Assembly: GCA_949317995.1 (NCBI GenBank)
Contig: OX439050.1
Coordinates: 22,944,839-23,008,838 of the forward strand
Origin: Acholoe squamosa
Lineage: Eukaryota; Annelida; Polychaeta; Phyllodocida; Polynoidae
Reading direction: 5' to 3'
Length of the DNA stretch: 64,000 nucleotides
The notes below the pieces were generated by a model that made no database searches, was not told the origin of the DNA, and saw only the letters and a list, made by a program, of their open reading frames with translations. Position numbers and translations under genes: made by a program. Below, piece after piece: positions 1 through 11,091 of the stretch (its first letter is position 1; every line of letters begins with the position of its first letter).

Positions 1-160
1 TATAATTTTATCTAGGGCATCTAGGTGAGTTATGTAACTGATAAGTAGCAAAAAGTATAGGTCTACATGTAGGAATACCCTCGAACTGACTGATTGCGTA
101 GACTGCAAGTATTGGTGAGCTCATACCTGGTGTCTCAGAGGTAATAATGAGTGCAGCATA

Positions 161-1038
161 GAGGTTATATATATGAACCTTTCACTGTACATCAATGATA
201 ACTAGACAGGCCTTCACTGGGTAGAGGTTACATCTATGAACCTTTCACTGTACATCAATGATAACTAGACAGGCCTTCACTGGGTAGAGGTTACATCAAT
301 GAACCTTTCACTGTACATCAATGATAACTAGACAGGCCTTCACTGGGTAGAGGTTACATCTATGAACCTTTCACTGTACATCAATAATAACTAGACAGGT
401 CTTCACTGGGTAGAGGTTATATCTATGAACCTTTCACTGTACATCAATGATAACTAGACAGGCCTTCACTGGGTAGAGGTTACATCTACGGACCTTTCAC
501 TGTACATCAATGATAACTAGTCAGGCCTTCACTGGGTAGAGGTTACATCTATGAACCTTTCACTGTACATCAGATAACTAGACAGGTCTTCACTGGGTAG
601 AGGTTACATCTATGAACCTTTCACTGTACATCAATGATAACTAGACAGGCCATCACTGGGTAGAGGTTACATCTATGAACCTTTCACTGTACATCAATGA
701 TAACTAGTCAGGCCTTCACTGGGTAGAGGTTACATCTATGAACCTTTCACTGTACATCAGATAACTAGACAGGTCTTCACTGGGTAGAGGTTACATCTAT
801 GAACCTTTCACCTTGTGCCAATGATAACTAGACAGGCCTTCACTGGGTAGAGGTTACATCTATGAACCTTTCACCTTATGTCAATGATAACTAGACAGGC
901 CTTCACTGGGTAGAGGTTACATCTATAAACCTTTCACCTGATGTTAATGTCACCTTGGCAGGCCTTCACTGGACAGAGGTTACTTCTATGCTGGGGGGGG
1001 GGGCACTGAGGTGGGTTTTGTATAACAACTGCCGCCCA
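161..1038. repeat. 63-bp minisatellite, about 13-14 units
   Basis: Units begin with GAGGTTACATCTATGAACC and recur at 161, 224, 287, 350, 413, 476, 539, 600, 663, 726, 787, 850, 913 and 976. The period is 63 bp, except for two 61-bp units that lack two bases before ATAACTAG. The two short units each follow a unit carrying ACTAGTCAGG, so a two-unit block has itself been copied. The last units (from about 787) are more divergent (CACCTTGTGCC, CACCTTATGTC). Stops occur in the array and no coding role is seen. Confidence 0.95.
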
Positions 1039-1904
1039 ACCCTCGGGAGCCGTGGGTGGTTGGCTGGCAGTACAACTGAAAAGGGAAGGGGGGCAGTCAG
1101 CTCACTGTATCGTCAAAAACCAGGGCTTGATTCACTAAAGATATAAAGCTGACACCTGAGTGTAACAGCACTACAGAAGCTATTGTGGTACTAAGGTGTG
1201 AAAGGCTAAGACCTTTTCATCAGAGCTCCCATAATATCCTGTACCACATACAAATGAATCCTGAAAACCAGGGCGGTGGAAGGGACTTCATGTTCAAGAA
1301 AACACAGGGCGGTCAAACCCCAGCTGTGACAGATAACATTGGCAGTAGGGCGACAGTTGCTACTTACCCTAAAAGAACAAGTGCCTCCCCCGGGCTTTTA
1401 TGGGCCTTTCACCTTACCTCAATGTCACTAAGACTCTAGGTTGCCTCTATGGATCTTTCACCTCACCCCATTGGCATCAGACGAAGTGCTGTGTGCCAGC
1501 AACAGGTGCTTTTTGACCTAGTAATGAATTGGGCCCTTTTTTCCTGGAGGACTTAACCCTCTGAGAGTCGTGCACTGTGTCTAATGGCCTCACTAGGGCG
1601 TCCTTCATGCTTGATGCCAACACCTTGCTGGGTGCATAGCCCCCCCCCCCCAAATCCTAAAAGGGTTGACATGATCACGATGACAATGCATTGGTGGCGA
1701 GTGCACCGGCCGCGATGGGGCATTATGAGAACCAATGAATGTGACATTATGCGGTACTCAAAGGGTTAATCCTGGGGTCATAGTGTAATGTACGCCGATC
1801 ATATAGAAGTAACCCTAACACTTGTGGCAGGATGCGAAAAGGGCCCTTAGTGCAGGACGCACCAAAGCCCCTATTTCGAGTACATGTCTTAGGCTATAGG
1901 GCTG
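1039..1904. other. No gene seen; degenerate repeat sequence
   Basis: Only short open frames occur, with no splice context. A poly-C run lies near 1630-1642. Words such as GATGCATCATG-like and GGCGAGTGCA near 1600-1750 resemble the foldback family seen near 5.9, 18.6 and 23.8 kb, so much of this stretch is probably decayed transposon. Confidence 0.5.
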
Positions 1905-2050
1905 ACCTAGGATGCATTATCAACCAATCAGATCATTCCCTGTATTCACTGCAGAATTTTTTGGGTACATTATGTAACACCTGGTACCCATAATGCTGGT
2001 TCTTATCAGTGCTTATCTCGCCGGGTGACAGATCCAGCAATGGTGGACCC
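1905..2050 (+). repeat. Dispersed repeat family A, copy 1
   Basis: The shared core runs GCATTATCAACCAATCAGAT, then CACTGCAG, then CTGGTACCCAT, then TTATCAGTGCTTATCTCGC, then CAGCAATGG. The same order is found, partly inverted, near 5.6, 19.5, 35.6 and 62.9 kb. No terminal inverted repeat or ORF was recognised. It holds a CCAAT box, but a regulatory role is only a guess. Confidence 0.7.
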
Positions 2051-3187
2051 ACTAGGCCGCCATACTAAGCCCTATACTGTAGGGCTGCCCTGCGATGATG
2101 TCATGCCTGGGACAAAACCACTTTTTACTATACTACTTATACGGTCCCTATATATATATATGGGGACATTTAGTGAAGAGTGGGGTTGGCAATCAGTGGG
2201 GGTTTTGGTCCCTGCTGGTTGGCATCCTGGGGCTCTACCGGGGCGGAGGCCCTTCAACCGGGGGTGGATGGAGGATTTTCTACCGACTCTTCACTTTGGC
2301 CTACTTCTGGACGAGTTCTCAGCTGTCCGACCTGGAGGAGGGATTCATATACCCATTGCACCTAGCTCCTGCCGAGTTTGTGGGACTGGTCATGCTAAGT
2401 ACATCCTATCACCTAGAAGTCGTACCACCATATGACACTACTTCTTGATAGGTCACTTTCCGGGGCATGTAACCCACCTATCAGGGATAGTACTACCTAA
2501 CTGGACTCCTGTAGGACGGACCTAGGATTCGCTGAGGTGTTGGAGGAGGGGATGCTGAAGTTCATCGCTGCCTGGAGGGCCTTCGCCCCAGGGACTAGAC
2601 GTTTACCCACTGTACTGTGTAGCCTACAGGTAGCCCTCCTGGTACCTGTGGACCCGCCTATTCGGACTATGGGTCCTGCCCGTGCACCCTCCGAGGGGTG
2701 TCGGGTCTTAAAAGCATACTTACTTACTGAAGAGAGGGGGGGACGTGACCAAGAAAAGCTTCAAGGTCGCAGTGGATGGAGGGGCATCACAGGCAGGCAC
2801 ACATGTTTTAGGTCCTTGCTTTAATTCTTCCTTGTATCTACTGAAGAATTAGGTCTATAGGTCTATGCCTAGAAGGCCTACTGAGAATTGGCCGACTTAG
2901 TCGGATTTCGGCCCTATTAGGCCTATGTAAACTCATAGACTGTTTACGCAAAGGGACAGCCGACTGCGGCCTGTGCTTTCTTGGTTCCCTGTTTTGATCG
3001 TAGTGCAGGGGCTAGCGTAGATTTCAGACGTGCGCTTGACAGTGGCGCCCTCTCCGGGGATGAGAGGCGTTATCATTTCCGATATGCTGTACCCGCGATC
3101 CCGAGGATTTCCTCTTCTATCATCAAAATGAGTTCACTTATCTACTGGGAAATGCAATATTTCACGATAAGAATGCTATTCTTGATA
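2051..3187. other. No convincing gene; two overlapping open frames
   Basis: Two frames of 117-136 codons overlap at 2025-2448 and another of 95 codons lies at 2537-2824. Neither shows a recognised domain, clear start context or flanking splice sites. Their composition looks like translated non-coding DNA. I could not assign this stretch. Confidence 0.4.
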
Positions 3188-3358
3188 CAGGGATGTAAGT
3201 CAGGCATGGGTAAAAATCAGGAATTCATACATTTACTTGATATAAAAGCCTTCTATTTTTCCAAACAGCCTGCCTCACCTCTCTTATAATGAAAATATGT
3301 CACTCAAAATTTTCAGAAATCAGGAAATCCTGATAAAACCTGAAGACTTACATCCCTG
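3188..3358. mobile_element. MITE, CAGGGATGTAAG family, copy 1
   Basis: The element begins CAGGGATGTAAGTC and ends GACTTACATCCCTG, a matching terminal inverted repeat. It is flanked on both sides by TTGATA (3182-3187 and 3359-3364), a perfect 6-bp target-site duplication. The interior is non-coding and closely matches the copy at 4012-4184. The CAGGG ends fit the hAT superfamily; 6-bp duplications fit a hAT6-like subgroup. Confidence 0.9.
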
Positions 3359-4011
3359 TTGATATTTAAAATGTGAATGTCAGATATCTAGATAACAGTG
3401 CCTTAATAGATCTGACTTCAATTGAAAGGGACGAATCCGGACCCCATTTTTGCCACGCTGCTAGGATCAAGATAAGCGTAGAGCAGCGTTCATTAAACTC
3501 CTTCAGTTTAAGTATTCAGAGCTATCTGACACGAAAATATGCACTACCAGGTTAATGTGTGTACCAAAATCAGTAATTGTCCAGCATAAAACGCAGACTT
3601 TTACTCAAGTTCTTCCTGAGATAAGGCATTGAAAAGTTTGTTAATCGAAGCACATTCCCAGCATGACACTGGCACCCTGCACAGCGTTGTGACGCCAGTG
3701 GTCTCTCGGACATAGCGAATGTACCAGCCTAATGTTTATCTGTTTCATGTGGCTAACGCTTTTGTGTTTCAAACCCATAGACCATTTAGATGTATAACTA
3801 ATGATGCCATCTTCAAATAAATGATCCATTTATAAGATTTACTGAAGTTCATTTGATGCGAGAAGGGGAAATTCGCATGGCAGTAGGCATCGCATAGCCT
3901 AACACTTGATTCCTCTCACTCCAGGTGAGGGCACTGTTTTTGCACAAGACTGGTGGCCCCACTTTACACCTGTCGGCTCTCCCTTCACCTACTCGCTCTA
4001 AGGTAAACTAA

Positions 4012-4184
4012 CAGGGATGTAAGTCAGGCATGGGCAAATATCAGGAAGCCATACATTTACTTGATATAAAAGCCTTCTATTTCTCCAAACATCCCTCCTC
4101 ACCACTCGTATAAGGAAAGTACAAGGCATTCAAAATTTTCAGAAATCAGGAAATCCTGATAAATCATGAAGACTTACATCCCTG
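4012..4184. mobile_element. MITE, CAGGGATGTAAG family, copy 2
   Basis: Same ends and interior as copy 1, with clear similarity along the whole length. It is flanked by AACTAA at 4006-4011 and 4185-4190, again a perfect 6-bp target-site duplication. It is non-coding and must be mobilised in trans. Confidence 0.9.
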
Positions 4185-4190
4185 AACTAA

Positions 4191-4813
4191 AGAGTGGGTA
4201 CATCTATTAAATGGCGGTTTAACACTTTTTCAACAGCTCAGTTCATTTTCAACAGCTCAGTTCATATTAATGGCGAGAAAAATAAACTACATTAGACCGC
4301 CCGGTAATGACTGCATCCATTCCTGTGCATATAGGCCAAGGTGCACCAGATGTGCAGAGGGGGCAGAAAAGATGAGATATTTCAATTAGAATTAAGAGCC
4401 TTTTAAGATAGGAAGCAAACTAAGTAAACATTTAGAGTATAGGGCATGGTCCTGTAAATTTAACCCTAATGTGGCTCTACTATTAAACTTGGTTGCGGTC
4501 TATAGGCATATCTAATACATTTAGAAAAATTTTAATGTGTCTATTTCAAAAATGGTTCGGATTAGGATAAAGCACATTACAGGAATATGCCTAATTCGGT
4601 GTAGGTCCTTCATTTGCTGGTGGGTATCAGCGTGTGTCGCTATAACTTAAACTCACAAATAGGTATACGAAATATCAATTCTAGAGGCAAATTGTAAAGA
4701 GATAAAACCGTTATTTTGAAGAAATTAAAAATGCCTCCAATGCTAACAGCAGTATTGGTTATTGATCCAGGACTGGTGATTAGGCACGAAAACAGCTGGC
4801 CGCCCTGTAGGCA
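4191..4813. other. Intergenic, nothing recognised
   Basis: AT-rich sequence without long ORFs or clear repeats. Confidence 0.5.
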
Positions 4814-4886
4814 GGTTTCGTAGTGTAGTGGTTATCACGTTCGCCTCACACGCGAAAGGTCCTGGGTTCGAAACCCGGCGAAACCT
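4814..4886 (+). tRNA. tRNA-Val (anticodon CAC)
   Basis: The cloverleaf can be drawn by eye. The acceptor stem is GGTTTCG with CGAAACC (7 pairs). The D arm lies in GTGTAGTGGTTATCAC. The anticodon stem is TTCGC with GCGAA around loop CTCACAC, giving anticodon CAC. The T arm is CTGGG-TTCGAAA-CCCGG. The interior matches the common animal tRNA-Val(CAC) pattern, including the internal A box and the B box GGTTCGAAACC. A TTTT Pol III terminator follows at 4900-4903. No intron is present and CCA is not encoded. The discriminator position reads T rather than the A usual for valine tRNAs, which may mark a decayed copy. Nothing downstream looks like a SINE tail, so a true tRNA gene is preferred. Confidence 0.92.
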
Positions 4887-4899
4887 AGCAGGGCCTACG

Positions 4900-4903
4900 T
4901 TTT
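4900..4903 (+). terminator. Pol III T-run terminator of tRNA-Val
   Basis: Four T residues lie 13 bases after the predicted mature 3' end, as expected for Pol III termination. Confidence 0.7.
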
Positions 4904-5565
4904 ATACCAAACAAGATACATCTAGACTAAAACAATATAAATATACATTACCTCGTAGTGTTATCTACCAGCAACAGCTAGTAGAGCCTTATCTATAACA
5001 GACATCTGAACGGTGGTCTACACTCACCTGGATGGATTGAAAAAGAAGAAACAGCTGCTTAGGAAAGAAGTGATGACAGGGTCAGGATATATAGCCTAGG
5101 TTATATATAGCATATAGACCTATGCTAAATAAAACAACAATTTTTATTTCACTTGGCCTAGACTACTATATGGTAGGCCTCGGCTACATCAAATTTGGTT
5201 ACTACGGGGCTGTCGCACCTATTTTATTAAAGTGGCGAAGTGGGTAGATACCCCCCATTGTTACTGCAGTAGGCACAACCAGCACCCTATGGCATAATGT
5301 GTTACACTGGTATTCGATAGTAATAGGCCTAGACATTGGTCCCGTACTGGAATTTAACCAATTAATGGTATCAAACCTGGAAAATAATGCTTCTATATCT
5401 ATATGAAAGTAGGCCTATATCGGCCTAGCCCACCTACATCCAATATTACTTGATGAAATAACCGAGGTAGAGCACCACCATTCAACACAACCACGAGCCC
5501 TACTATCTAGCCTACCTATCACCACAGTCCTATCGAAAGGGGCCTATATGCCACCTTTATTCCGA
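4904..5565. other. Intergenic, nothing firm
   Basis: No ORF of note. On the minus strand a good donor-like site (CAG then GTGAGTG) lies near 5026-5035, but no coding sequence precedes it. Confidence 0.4.
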
Positions 5566-5745
5566 GGTAGGAGGTTGTCCCATGGGCGCGGCCATTGCTG
5601 AAGCTTGTTACCAGGGAGTTCTACTGATAAGACCTATCAAATGGGTACCAGTTGGCCCCCGAGAGGGCTGCAGTGAATAGGCCTAGTTGAGATCATCTCA
5701 TTGGCTAATAATTAATCCTGCTAAGTCTGTATAGACCTACTCCCT
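5566..5745 (-). repeat. Dispersed repeat family A, copy 2 (inverted)
   Basis: Read on the minus strand this matches 62921-63080 closely: GGATTAATTATTAGCCAATG, CACTGCAGCCCTCTCGG, CTGGTACCCATTTGATAGG, then AACAAGCTTCAGCAATGG. The two copies are about 57 kb apart and much closer to each other than to the copies at 1.9 and 35.6 kb. Confidence 0.85.
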
Positions 5746-5854
5746 ATTCATCAATCTACTGAATTCTCGTAGACACATGCTATCATTAGAAAACAGATAA
5801 AGTAGTATAAGTTAAGATTCCAAGTGCTCCACAATGGCTTGATCAGGACCAAGG

Positions 5855-5962
5855 GTCATCATGATGCATCAAGTTGAATGTATACCTGGCAGGCCTTCAT
5901 GTAGGCCTGTTTGTTAACTTAATTGCCAGGCCTTCAGTCAATCATTGATGCATCATCACAAC
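5855..5962. repeat. Foldback repeat, GATGCATCATG family
   Basis: CATCATGATGCATCAAG at one end and CATTGATGCATCATC at the other form an imperfect inverted repeat around a spacer that carries two GGCAGGCCTTCA or GCCAGGCCTTCA words. Related words occur near 1.6, 18.6 and 23.8 kb. Confidence 0.55.
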
Positions 5963-7799
5963 CACAGAACTATTGCATTAAAATACCATGCATCCTTTAA
6001 AAGGTTAAACCTTTCAGCTCAGCTCCAACCAGACTCCATAGAAACCCAGTGAGGTGTGAAGGGCAAGTTGCTTATGTGAAGGGAGAAGGGGGTTCTTGAG
6101 TTAGTGAGATTTAGCAGAATCTGGGTCACTCTTTCTGAGCTTACTCTCAAGTCTCTCAATGAACGTTGGGGGCTAGCCTACTGATGGGAATAGTTATATT
6201 CACCGCCTGGTGAAAGTGGATGTATACTAATTAGTTACAGGTGTGAATGTAGCTAAGCACAAAATCCCTGAAATGCTCAATTAGAAAGGTAAGTTTACAT
6301 AGGAATGCAAAGTTTTTTTTTTCAAACTTGAAAATCCTCCAAATTAGGGGAAAAGGTTTTCCACCCCATAATATTCAAAGTAATCCAAAGACTTCTCTAT
6401 TTTATGCAGCTGTTTGATGCCACCTCATGGATCCCTCGACAGTAACATGAAAACAAGTTCCATACTACAGCACGATAGTAGTCTAATTGACATAATGTAA
6501 ATAACACCAAGTGAGCTGACACGAGTGACCGCTGATTTGGTGACTATACAAGATGCAGACTGTGTGAACCCGGACCTCATACATGTCTATATTGTAATAG
6601 AGGGGAACTCCCTCATTCCTTCTGCTGATCCTCTCCAGGGTTGTATGTCCAGGGGTTTTACTATGGTCAACAGATTCTTTTGAGGTATTATGCAAATCAA
6701 AGTGATCAATATTCCTTTATCAATGATTTTATATTACCGGTAAATTTCATTACGGGAACCAGCCTGGACTGTGGCATGGATGTATGTAAGCAGAAAGTAC
6801 AATGGATAGCCCGTTGGCCATCGCATGAGTTATCAATTTCGCTTTCCTGCTCATATTATGTTATATATCTCAAATAAAAGTGGTGCAATAGTTAATACAC
6901 CAATATCTATGCACACAGGGATACTGCATCCACACAGCCTTGTCTTTAATAGGGTGGGGATATATGGGTGCTTCTGTGTCAAATAGGGCCATTAGAATTC
7001 CTGTCAAACCCCGGGGTCAAACCTGTCCCTGCACATACCACATGGCATGCCTGACACCCTGTCTTCCTGTTCTATATACACACATTTCACTAAGGTAGTA
7101 CACTACCCATCCACTAGGGGCGCAGTGTGTCTAGGGGGGGCAAGCCTGGCCTCCACTCTCAGCCTCCCATAGGCTTACTATAGGAGAAATGACACCTCTC
7201 ACAATCAGGCCATTTTGTCAGAGAAGATATGCTCTGACCTCTGAGAAAAAGCTAGATACACAGAGAGAAAATGTTGGCAAACCTATGATCCAGGGGTAGA
7301 CACTAAGAATTTGGACCTTTGGCCACCTGGGCCAGTAAACTAGTATAGAGCAATGTACTTTTAAATATCCTACTGGCCAGATGGCCAAATTCAAAGGGAA
7401 TCTAGAAATAATCACTGACTCACAGCCAAAACTACTGGCCATTGGCCAGTGGGCCAGTGTTAGTGTCTACCCCTGTTACTATCATAGTGATATGCTCGGG
7501 ATATTTTCATGTCAAGAAGTGTTATTAAGACTTTTACATGACTGTATACATGAGTTGAAAAGTGACTGGATTCACATGGGTGAAGGGGGCAGAATGGAGG
7601 TGTCAAGTGAGGGCATCTGGTTCATTAAATCCTACTTAGGCTACTGGATGGGCAGTCACTAATTAGAAAAACTGGCCTCTATCTTACTCATAACCATATA
7701 CATGGGCTAAGTTTAACCACACTGTTGACATCACTCTAATTAAAATGCACTTTCGTCAGTGTATGGTAGGCTGATAATCATCAAATGACTTGTCCCTTT
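5963..7799. other. No gene recognised
   Basis: Short open frames only. A phrase of the type TGGCCAGTGGGCCAGT recurs in both orientations around 7320-7460 (CTGGGCCAGTAAAC, CTACTGGCCAGATGGCC, ACTGGCCATTGGCCAGTGG), forming local hairpins. No coding signal was found. Confidence 0.45.
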
Positions 7800-8982
7800 G
7801 GGGGCTTCCATAAAGTTTGTACGCACCCAGGGGGGTGCAGGGTCTTGCAAAATGCATACAAATGCGTACATGAAATCCAGGGGTGGGGGACTGGGGCTAC
7901 AGGCATTTTGGCACACTCTTTATGTACGCACTGCTGAATATTTTTAGACAGTGGAGGCTGTACTACTGGTAAATTTACACCTTAAAGTTCCATGTTTGTA
8001 CACATTGGACAAGAGTCAGGGGGGAGGCAAAACTTTCAAAAGAGAAGAGGGTGTTTATTGAGCATGAAGGTACTAAACCAATTTGAGGGGGATAGGAAAA
8101 GGGCCCCAAAAACAGGAAGGTCCCCTACGTAAGCTTATATAAAAGTATAGTGCCCCCCCTACCCAACTGAGACCCAATGGAAACCCAATAGATGCAAACC
8201 TGGGTTTGCTAGAGCTATCATGTCTATCATGTCTTCATGTTATACTAGGTTTGTCTGAACAATATTTGCACTCTTAATCTAATGAGATTTTGATTTGGCA
8301 AATACATGTCCCCCATGGAAAATTACATGTATCTTCTCACTCATGCAGATACCCCCAAAAATTAGGCCATCCCCTACTACAGATATCACAAAGTGAACCA
8401 AATGGGAGTTGAGAGAGAGGTTGATAGAAATTGGATATAAGGGGTGGGTGACATTTTGTGATTGGACTGACGGGGTAAAAATGATTCCAAAACGATTTGG
8501 CTGAGAGAATGTGGCCAAAAACATCTAAAATGGAATAGAAATACAATGTACCAACAAATTTCACTTAGAAATCACAATATCGTCCATTGTTCCTGATCGG
8601 TCACATACATCTTTCATCACGTCATGTCAACCATATTGGCCATAATTTTATCGTCTATTGTGGATGATCACAATTACTTTACCTTATAGGTGGGGTGTGT
8701 GTGTAGGGGGAGGAGGGTCTGAAAAGAACCTTTCTAGCAAATGAAAATCCACCAAGCCCCTTATCTAGTTGATTTGTTCCAGAATAGTAAATGGTCATTT
8801 ATAGTTTTAGTAGTTATTTGGCATGGGTAGAGTATGTGCATCTGAAGTGGAAAAGGGGGGTCGGCTTGCCAATTGAGTATGTACTTAAGGAGCGGGGGGT
8901 CTGCTGAATGCGTACATAATGCAGCGTGGGGGGGGGGTCAATTTCATGGGAAAAACTGTGTACATACTTTATGGAAGCCCCC
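7800..8982. mobile_element. 1.18-kb inverted-repeat element (GGGGGCTTCCATAAAGT ends)
   Basis: The left end reads GGGGGCTTCCATAAAGTTTG and the right end reads CATACTTTATGGAAGCCCCC, an almost perfect terminal inverted repeat. TTT flanks both sides (7797-7799 and 8983-8985), compatible with a 3-bp target duplication. Internal words GCGTACAT and GTACGCA recur near both ends. No transposase was seen, so it is non-autonomous. The CCATAAA core resembles the ATCCATAAA ends of the MITEs at 18.0, 44.9 and 60.6 kb, suggesting a shared superfamily, perhaps PIF/Harbinger-like on the 3-bp duplication. Confidence 0.75.
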
Positions 8983-9460
8983 TTTCTGGTGCAGATACTC
9001 ACTGCCACCAGTGACCAAAGTCTGCCCCTGTAGACCAGGGGAATTTTGCACTTACACTAGCGCCCTCTGTAGTATAGGCTTGATGGACTGAGTGTATACT
9101 TAGCGGCCCTCTCTCTGTTTCTACTAAACTTATCTGCAGAGTTTCCCTATCCTCTGTGACAACTGTCTACCTACCCACTTCCCTGTCCACCCATAAATAT
9201 CTTAATCATTTGTGAGTAAATGGGTGGTGATCTTTCAGAGGGTACATGTCATGGATTATATGGGAATGCATAGGTCTTTAAAAATCATCAAAACCCATCA
9301 AAACCTTGTTGAAATCAATCATCCCCGTCCAAACTTGTGTACCTAGCGCATCAACAAAACCAACAAAGTCTTCTAAACTAAACCCGACGTAGAACATCTG
9401 CTAGTGGAGTGTAGAGACAGATGCCTCACATGCCATCTGCTGGAGAGTGCAAGGACCAAT
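8983..9460. other. Intergenic, nothing recognised
   Basis: No ORF, RNA gene or clear repeat was identified. Confidence 0.45.
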
Positions 9461-9464
9461 GTCA

Positions 9465-9521
9465 AGGTCAGGGTCACACAGGGTTGATGTCAAGGTCAGG
9501 TGAAGGTCAACGAGGAGGTCA
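9465..9521 (+). promoter_or_regulatory. Cluster of AGGTCA nuclear-receptor half-sites
   Basis: Half-sites AGGTCA at 9465, 9493, 9504 and 9516 plus GGGTCA at 9471 all face the same way. 9465/9471 is a DR0 pair, 9493/9504 is a DR5 (5-bp spacer) and 9504/9516 is a DR6. Two sites are preceded by TCA, giving TCAAGGTCA, the extended site bound by monomeric SF-1/ERR-type receptors. DR5 is the classical RAR/RXR arrangement. Function is inferred from motif only. Confidence 0.45.
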
Positions 9522-11083
9522 GGCCCCCTGGTGGTATTGAGAGGAGTAGAGCTATGCCGGGTATTAGTTTCGTACCAACACTTACATGATAGGTCCATGA
9601 CATGTTTGGGTGACTGGTTGGGGGGAGGGGGTAGACTGACTGTATAATCGCACCCGGTACTTTAGGTCTTACTTTGGGGTGTTACTAGGGCCATTAAAAC
9701 TCGACCTTATATTACACAGAAAATAGAGATAAAATGGTTAAGTCCATGCCTTTGGTCTATGTGTGATTGAGTCCTATGTTCTATGTTCAATGCCCTTGTA
9801 GGGTTAATAATTTTACTGCTGCAATATGGCCCTGAGGGGGTTAATGACCACTGGTGCATGCAAGCTTGCAGAAATACCTTAATCCCCTATTGTTCTTTGC
9901 TCCTGACCTGTGACCACCCCAGAACGGAGGCTATTCTCTGTCTCTAAGGTGTAAATGCTAGCTGAACCATATACATGGCCTATGGGCTACCTTCAACTAT
10001 ATTATATACCAAAAACATTACACCAATGCCAATGTGTACAGAGACAGAGTATGGGCCAAATTTCCCTCTTTGTTCCTATGTCTGTCAGAATCTCTCTTTG
10101 TTTCAATGTGATTTTGTGCAGCGGTCCATGTATATATAAGTATGTGATTGACGTCTAGTCAATCACATAATTAGTCATAAAGCAAGAAAGGATCGCTTCT
10201 ACAGACATGTTCATAATCCTTTCAAACAAGAGTGGTGGATGCAAACATGGGATCCCTATTAAGTTGGGGCGCATCCCCATCTTTGGACAATATCTATGTT
10301 TAAGTACATGGAATCTCTAAATCTGAAGCACAGGTACAGGCCGTTTGGAAATTTTCTTGGTTTCACAGAAAGTGAAATGCTTAAAAAAAGATATCTTCAA
10401 AATTGCAAATTGTAGGCTAAGCAAAATTTTATAGGTTATACAGTTTCTATCTAGCTACAGCTTCATTGGCCTTTGTCCCAACAGAAAGCCAAGAGTCGCT
10501 CATATCCTGGATTCGGTAACACTAACAGATGAAGGCAGAATCTAAGATGTAGAACCCCTCCCCCCCCCCCACAACGCAAACACAGCCTAGAGCCCTGGCA
10601 CCCAAAGAGAGGCACGTGGCGCCGACTGGTGTCATTTAGGGGTACTGGGAGGTGACACATGTGCATACCTAGTAGTGCATACCTAAGTTCGGGGGGGGGG
10701 GTGGAGGTAGCAGAAGTGAGGGTTAGAAGTGGAGTTGGTTGCACAAAGACTGCTACCAGCGGGAGACCCTACGGCACGTGCCATAGGTACGTCACCCTCC
10801 ACTTCCGGTTCCAAGAGGCGAGGACGCCAAGGAAGAGACGCTAACCCAGGAGTTCAAGTCTGTTTTGTTGTTGTTGTTTTTTTTCGTGTTTTTTTTTGTC
10901 CCCATTGAGAGAGGAATGTCAATGGATAATGACACATAAATAGGAGCCTGGGCTAAGAGCCCAGGAATAAGAGCCCCAAGTCATTGGACCTAGGCTTCCC
11001 TATAGCCCTATACCATTGAAGGGCCGCATGATTGTAAAACCACTATCTGTGTAAAGAGTCTTTTTTTCTCTAGTACTAGACCT
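9522..11083. other. No gene recognised; low-complexity runs
   Basis: It contains a poly-C run near 10559-10570, a poly-G run near 10691-10700 and a T/GTT-rich run near 10862-10900. Open frames at 10463-10844 lie across these runs and have no domain. Confidence 0.45.
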
Positions 11084-11091
11084 ACAGTTAG

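Noticed and set aside
2025..2448. Overlapping 117- and 136-codon ORFs
   Set aside because: No domain, no splice context and two competing frames; neither is convincing.
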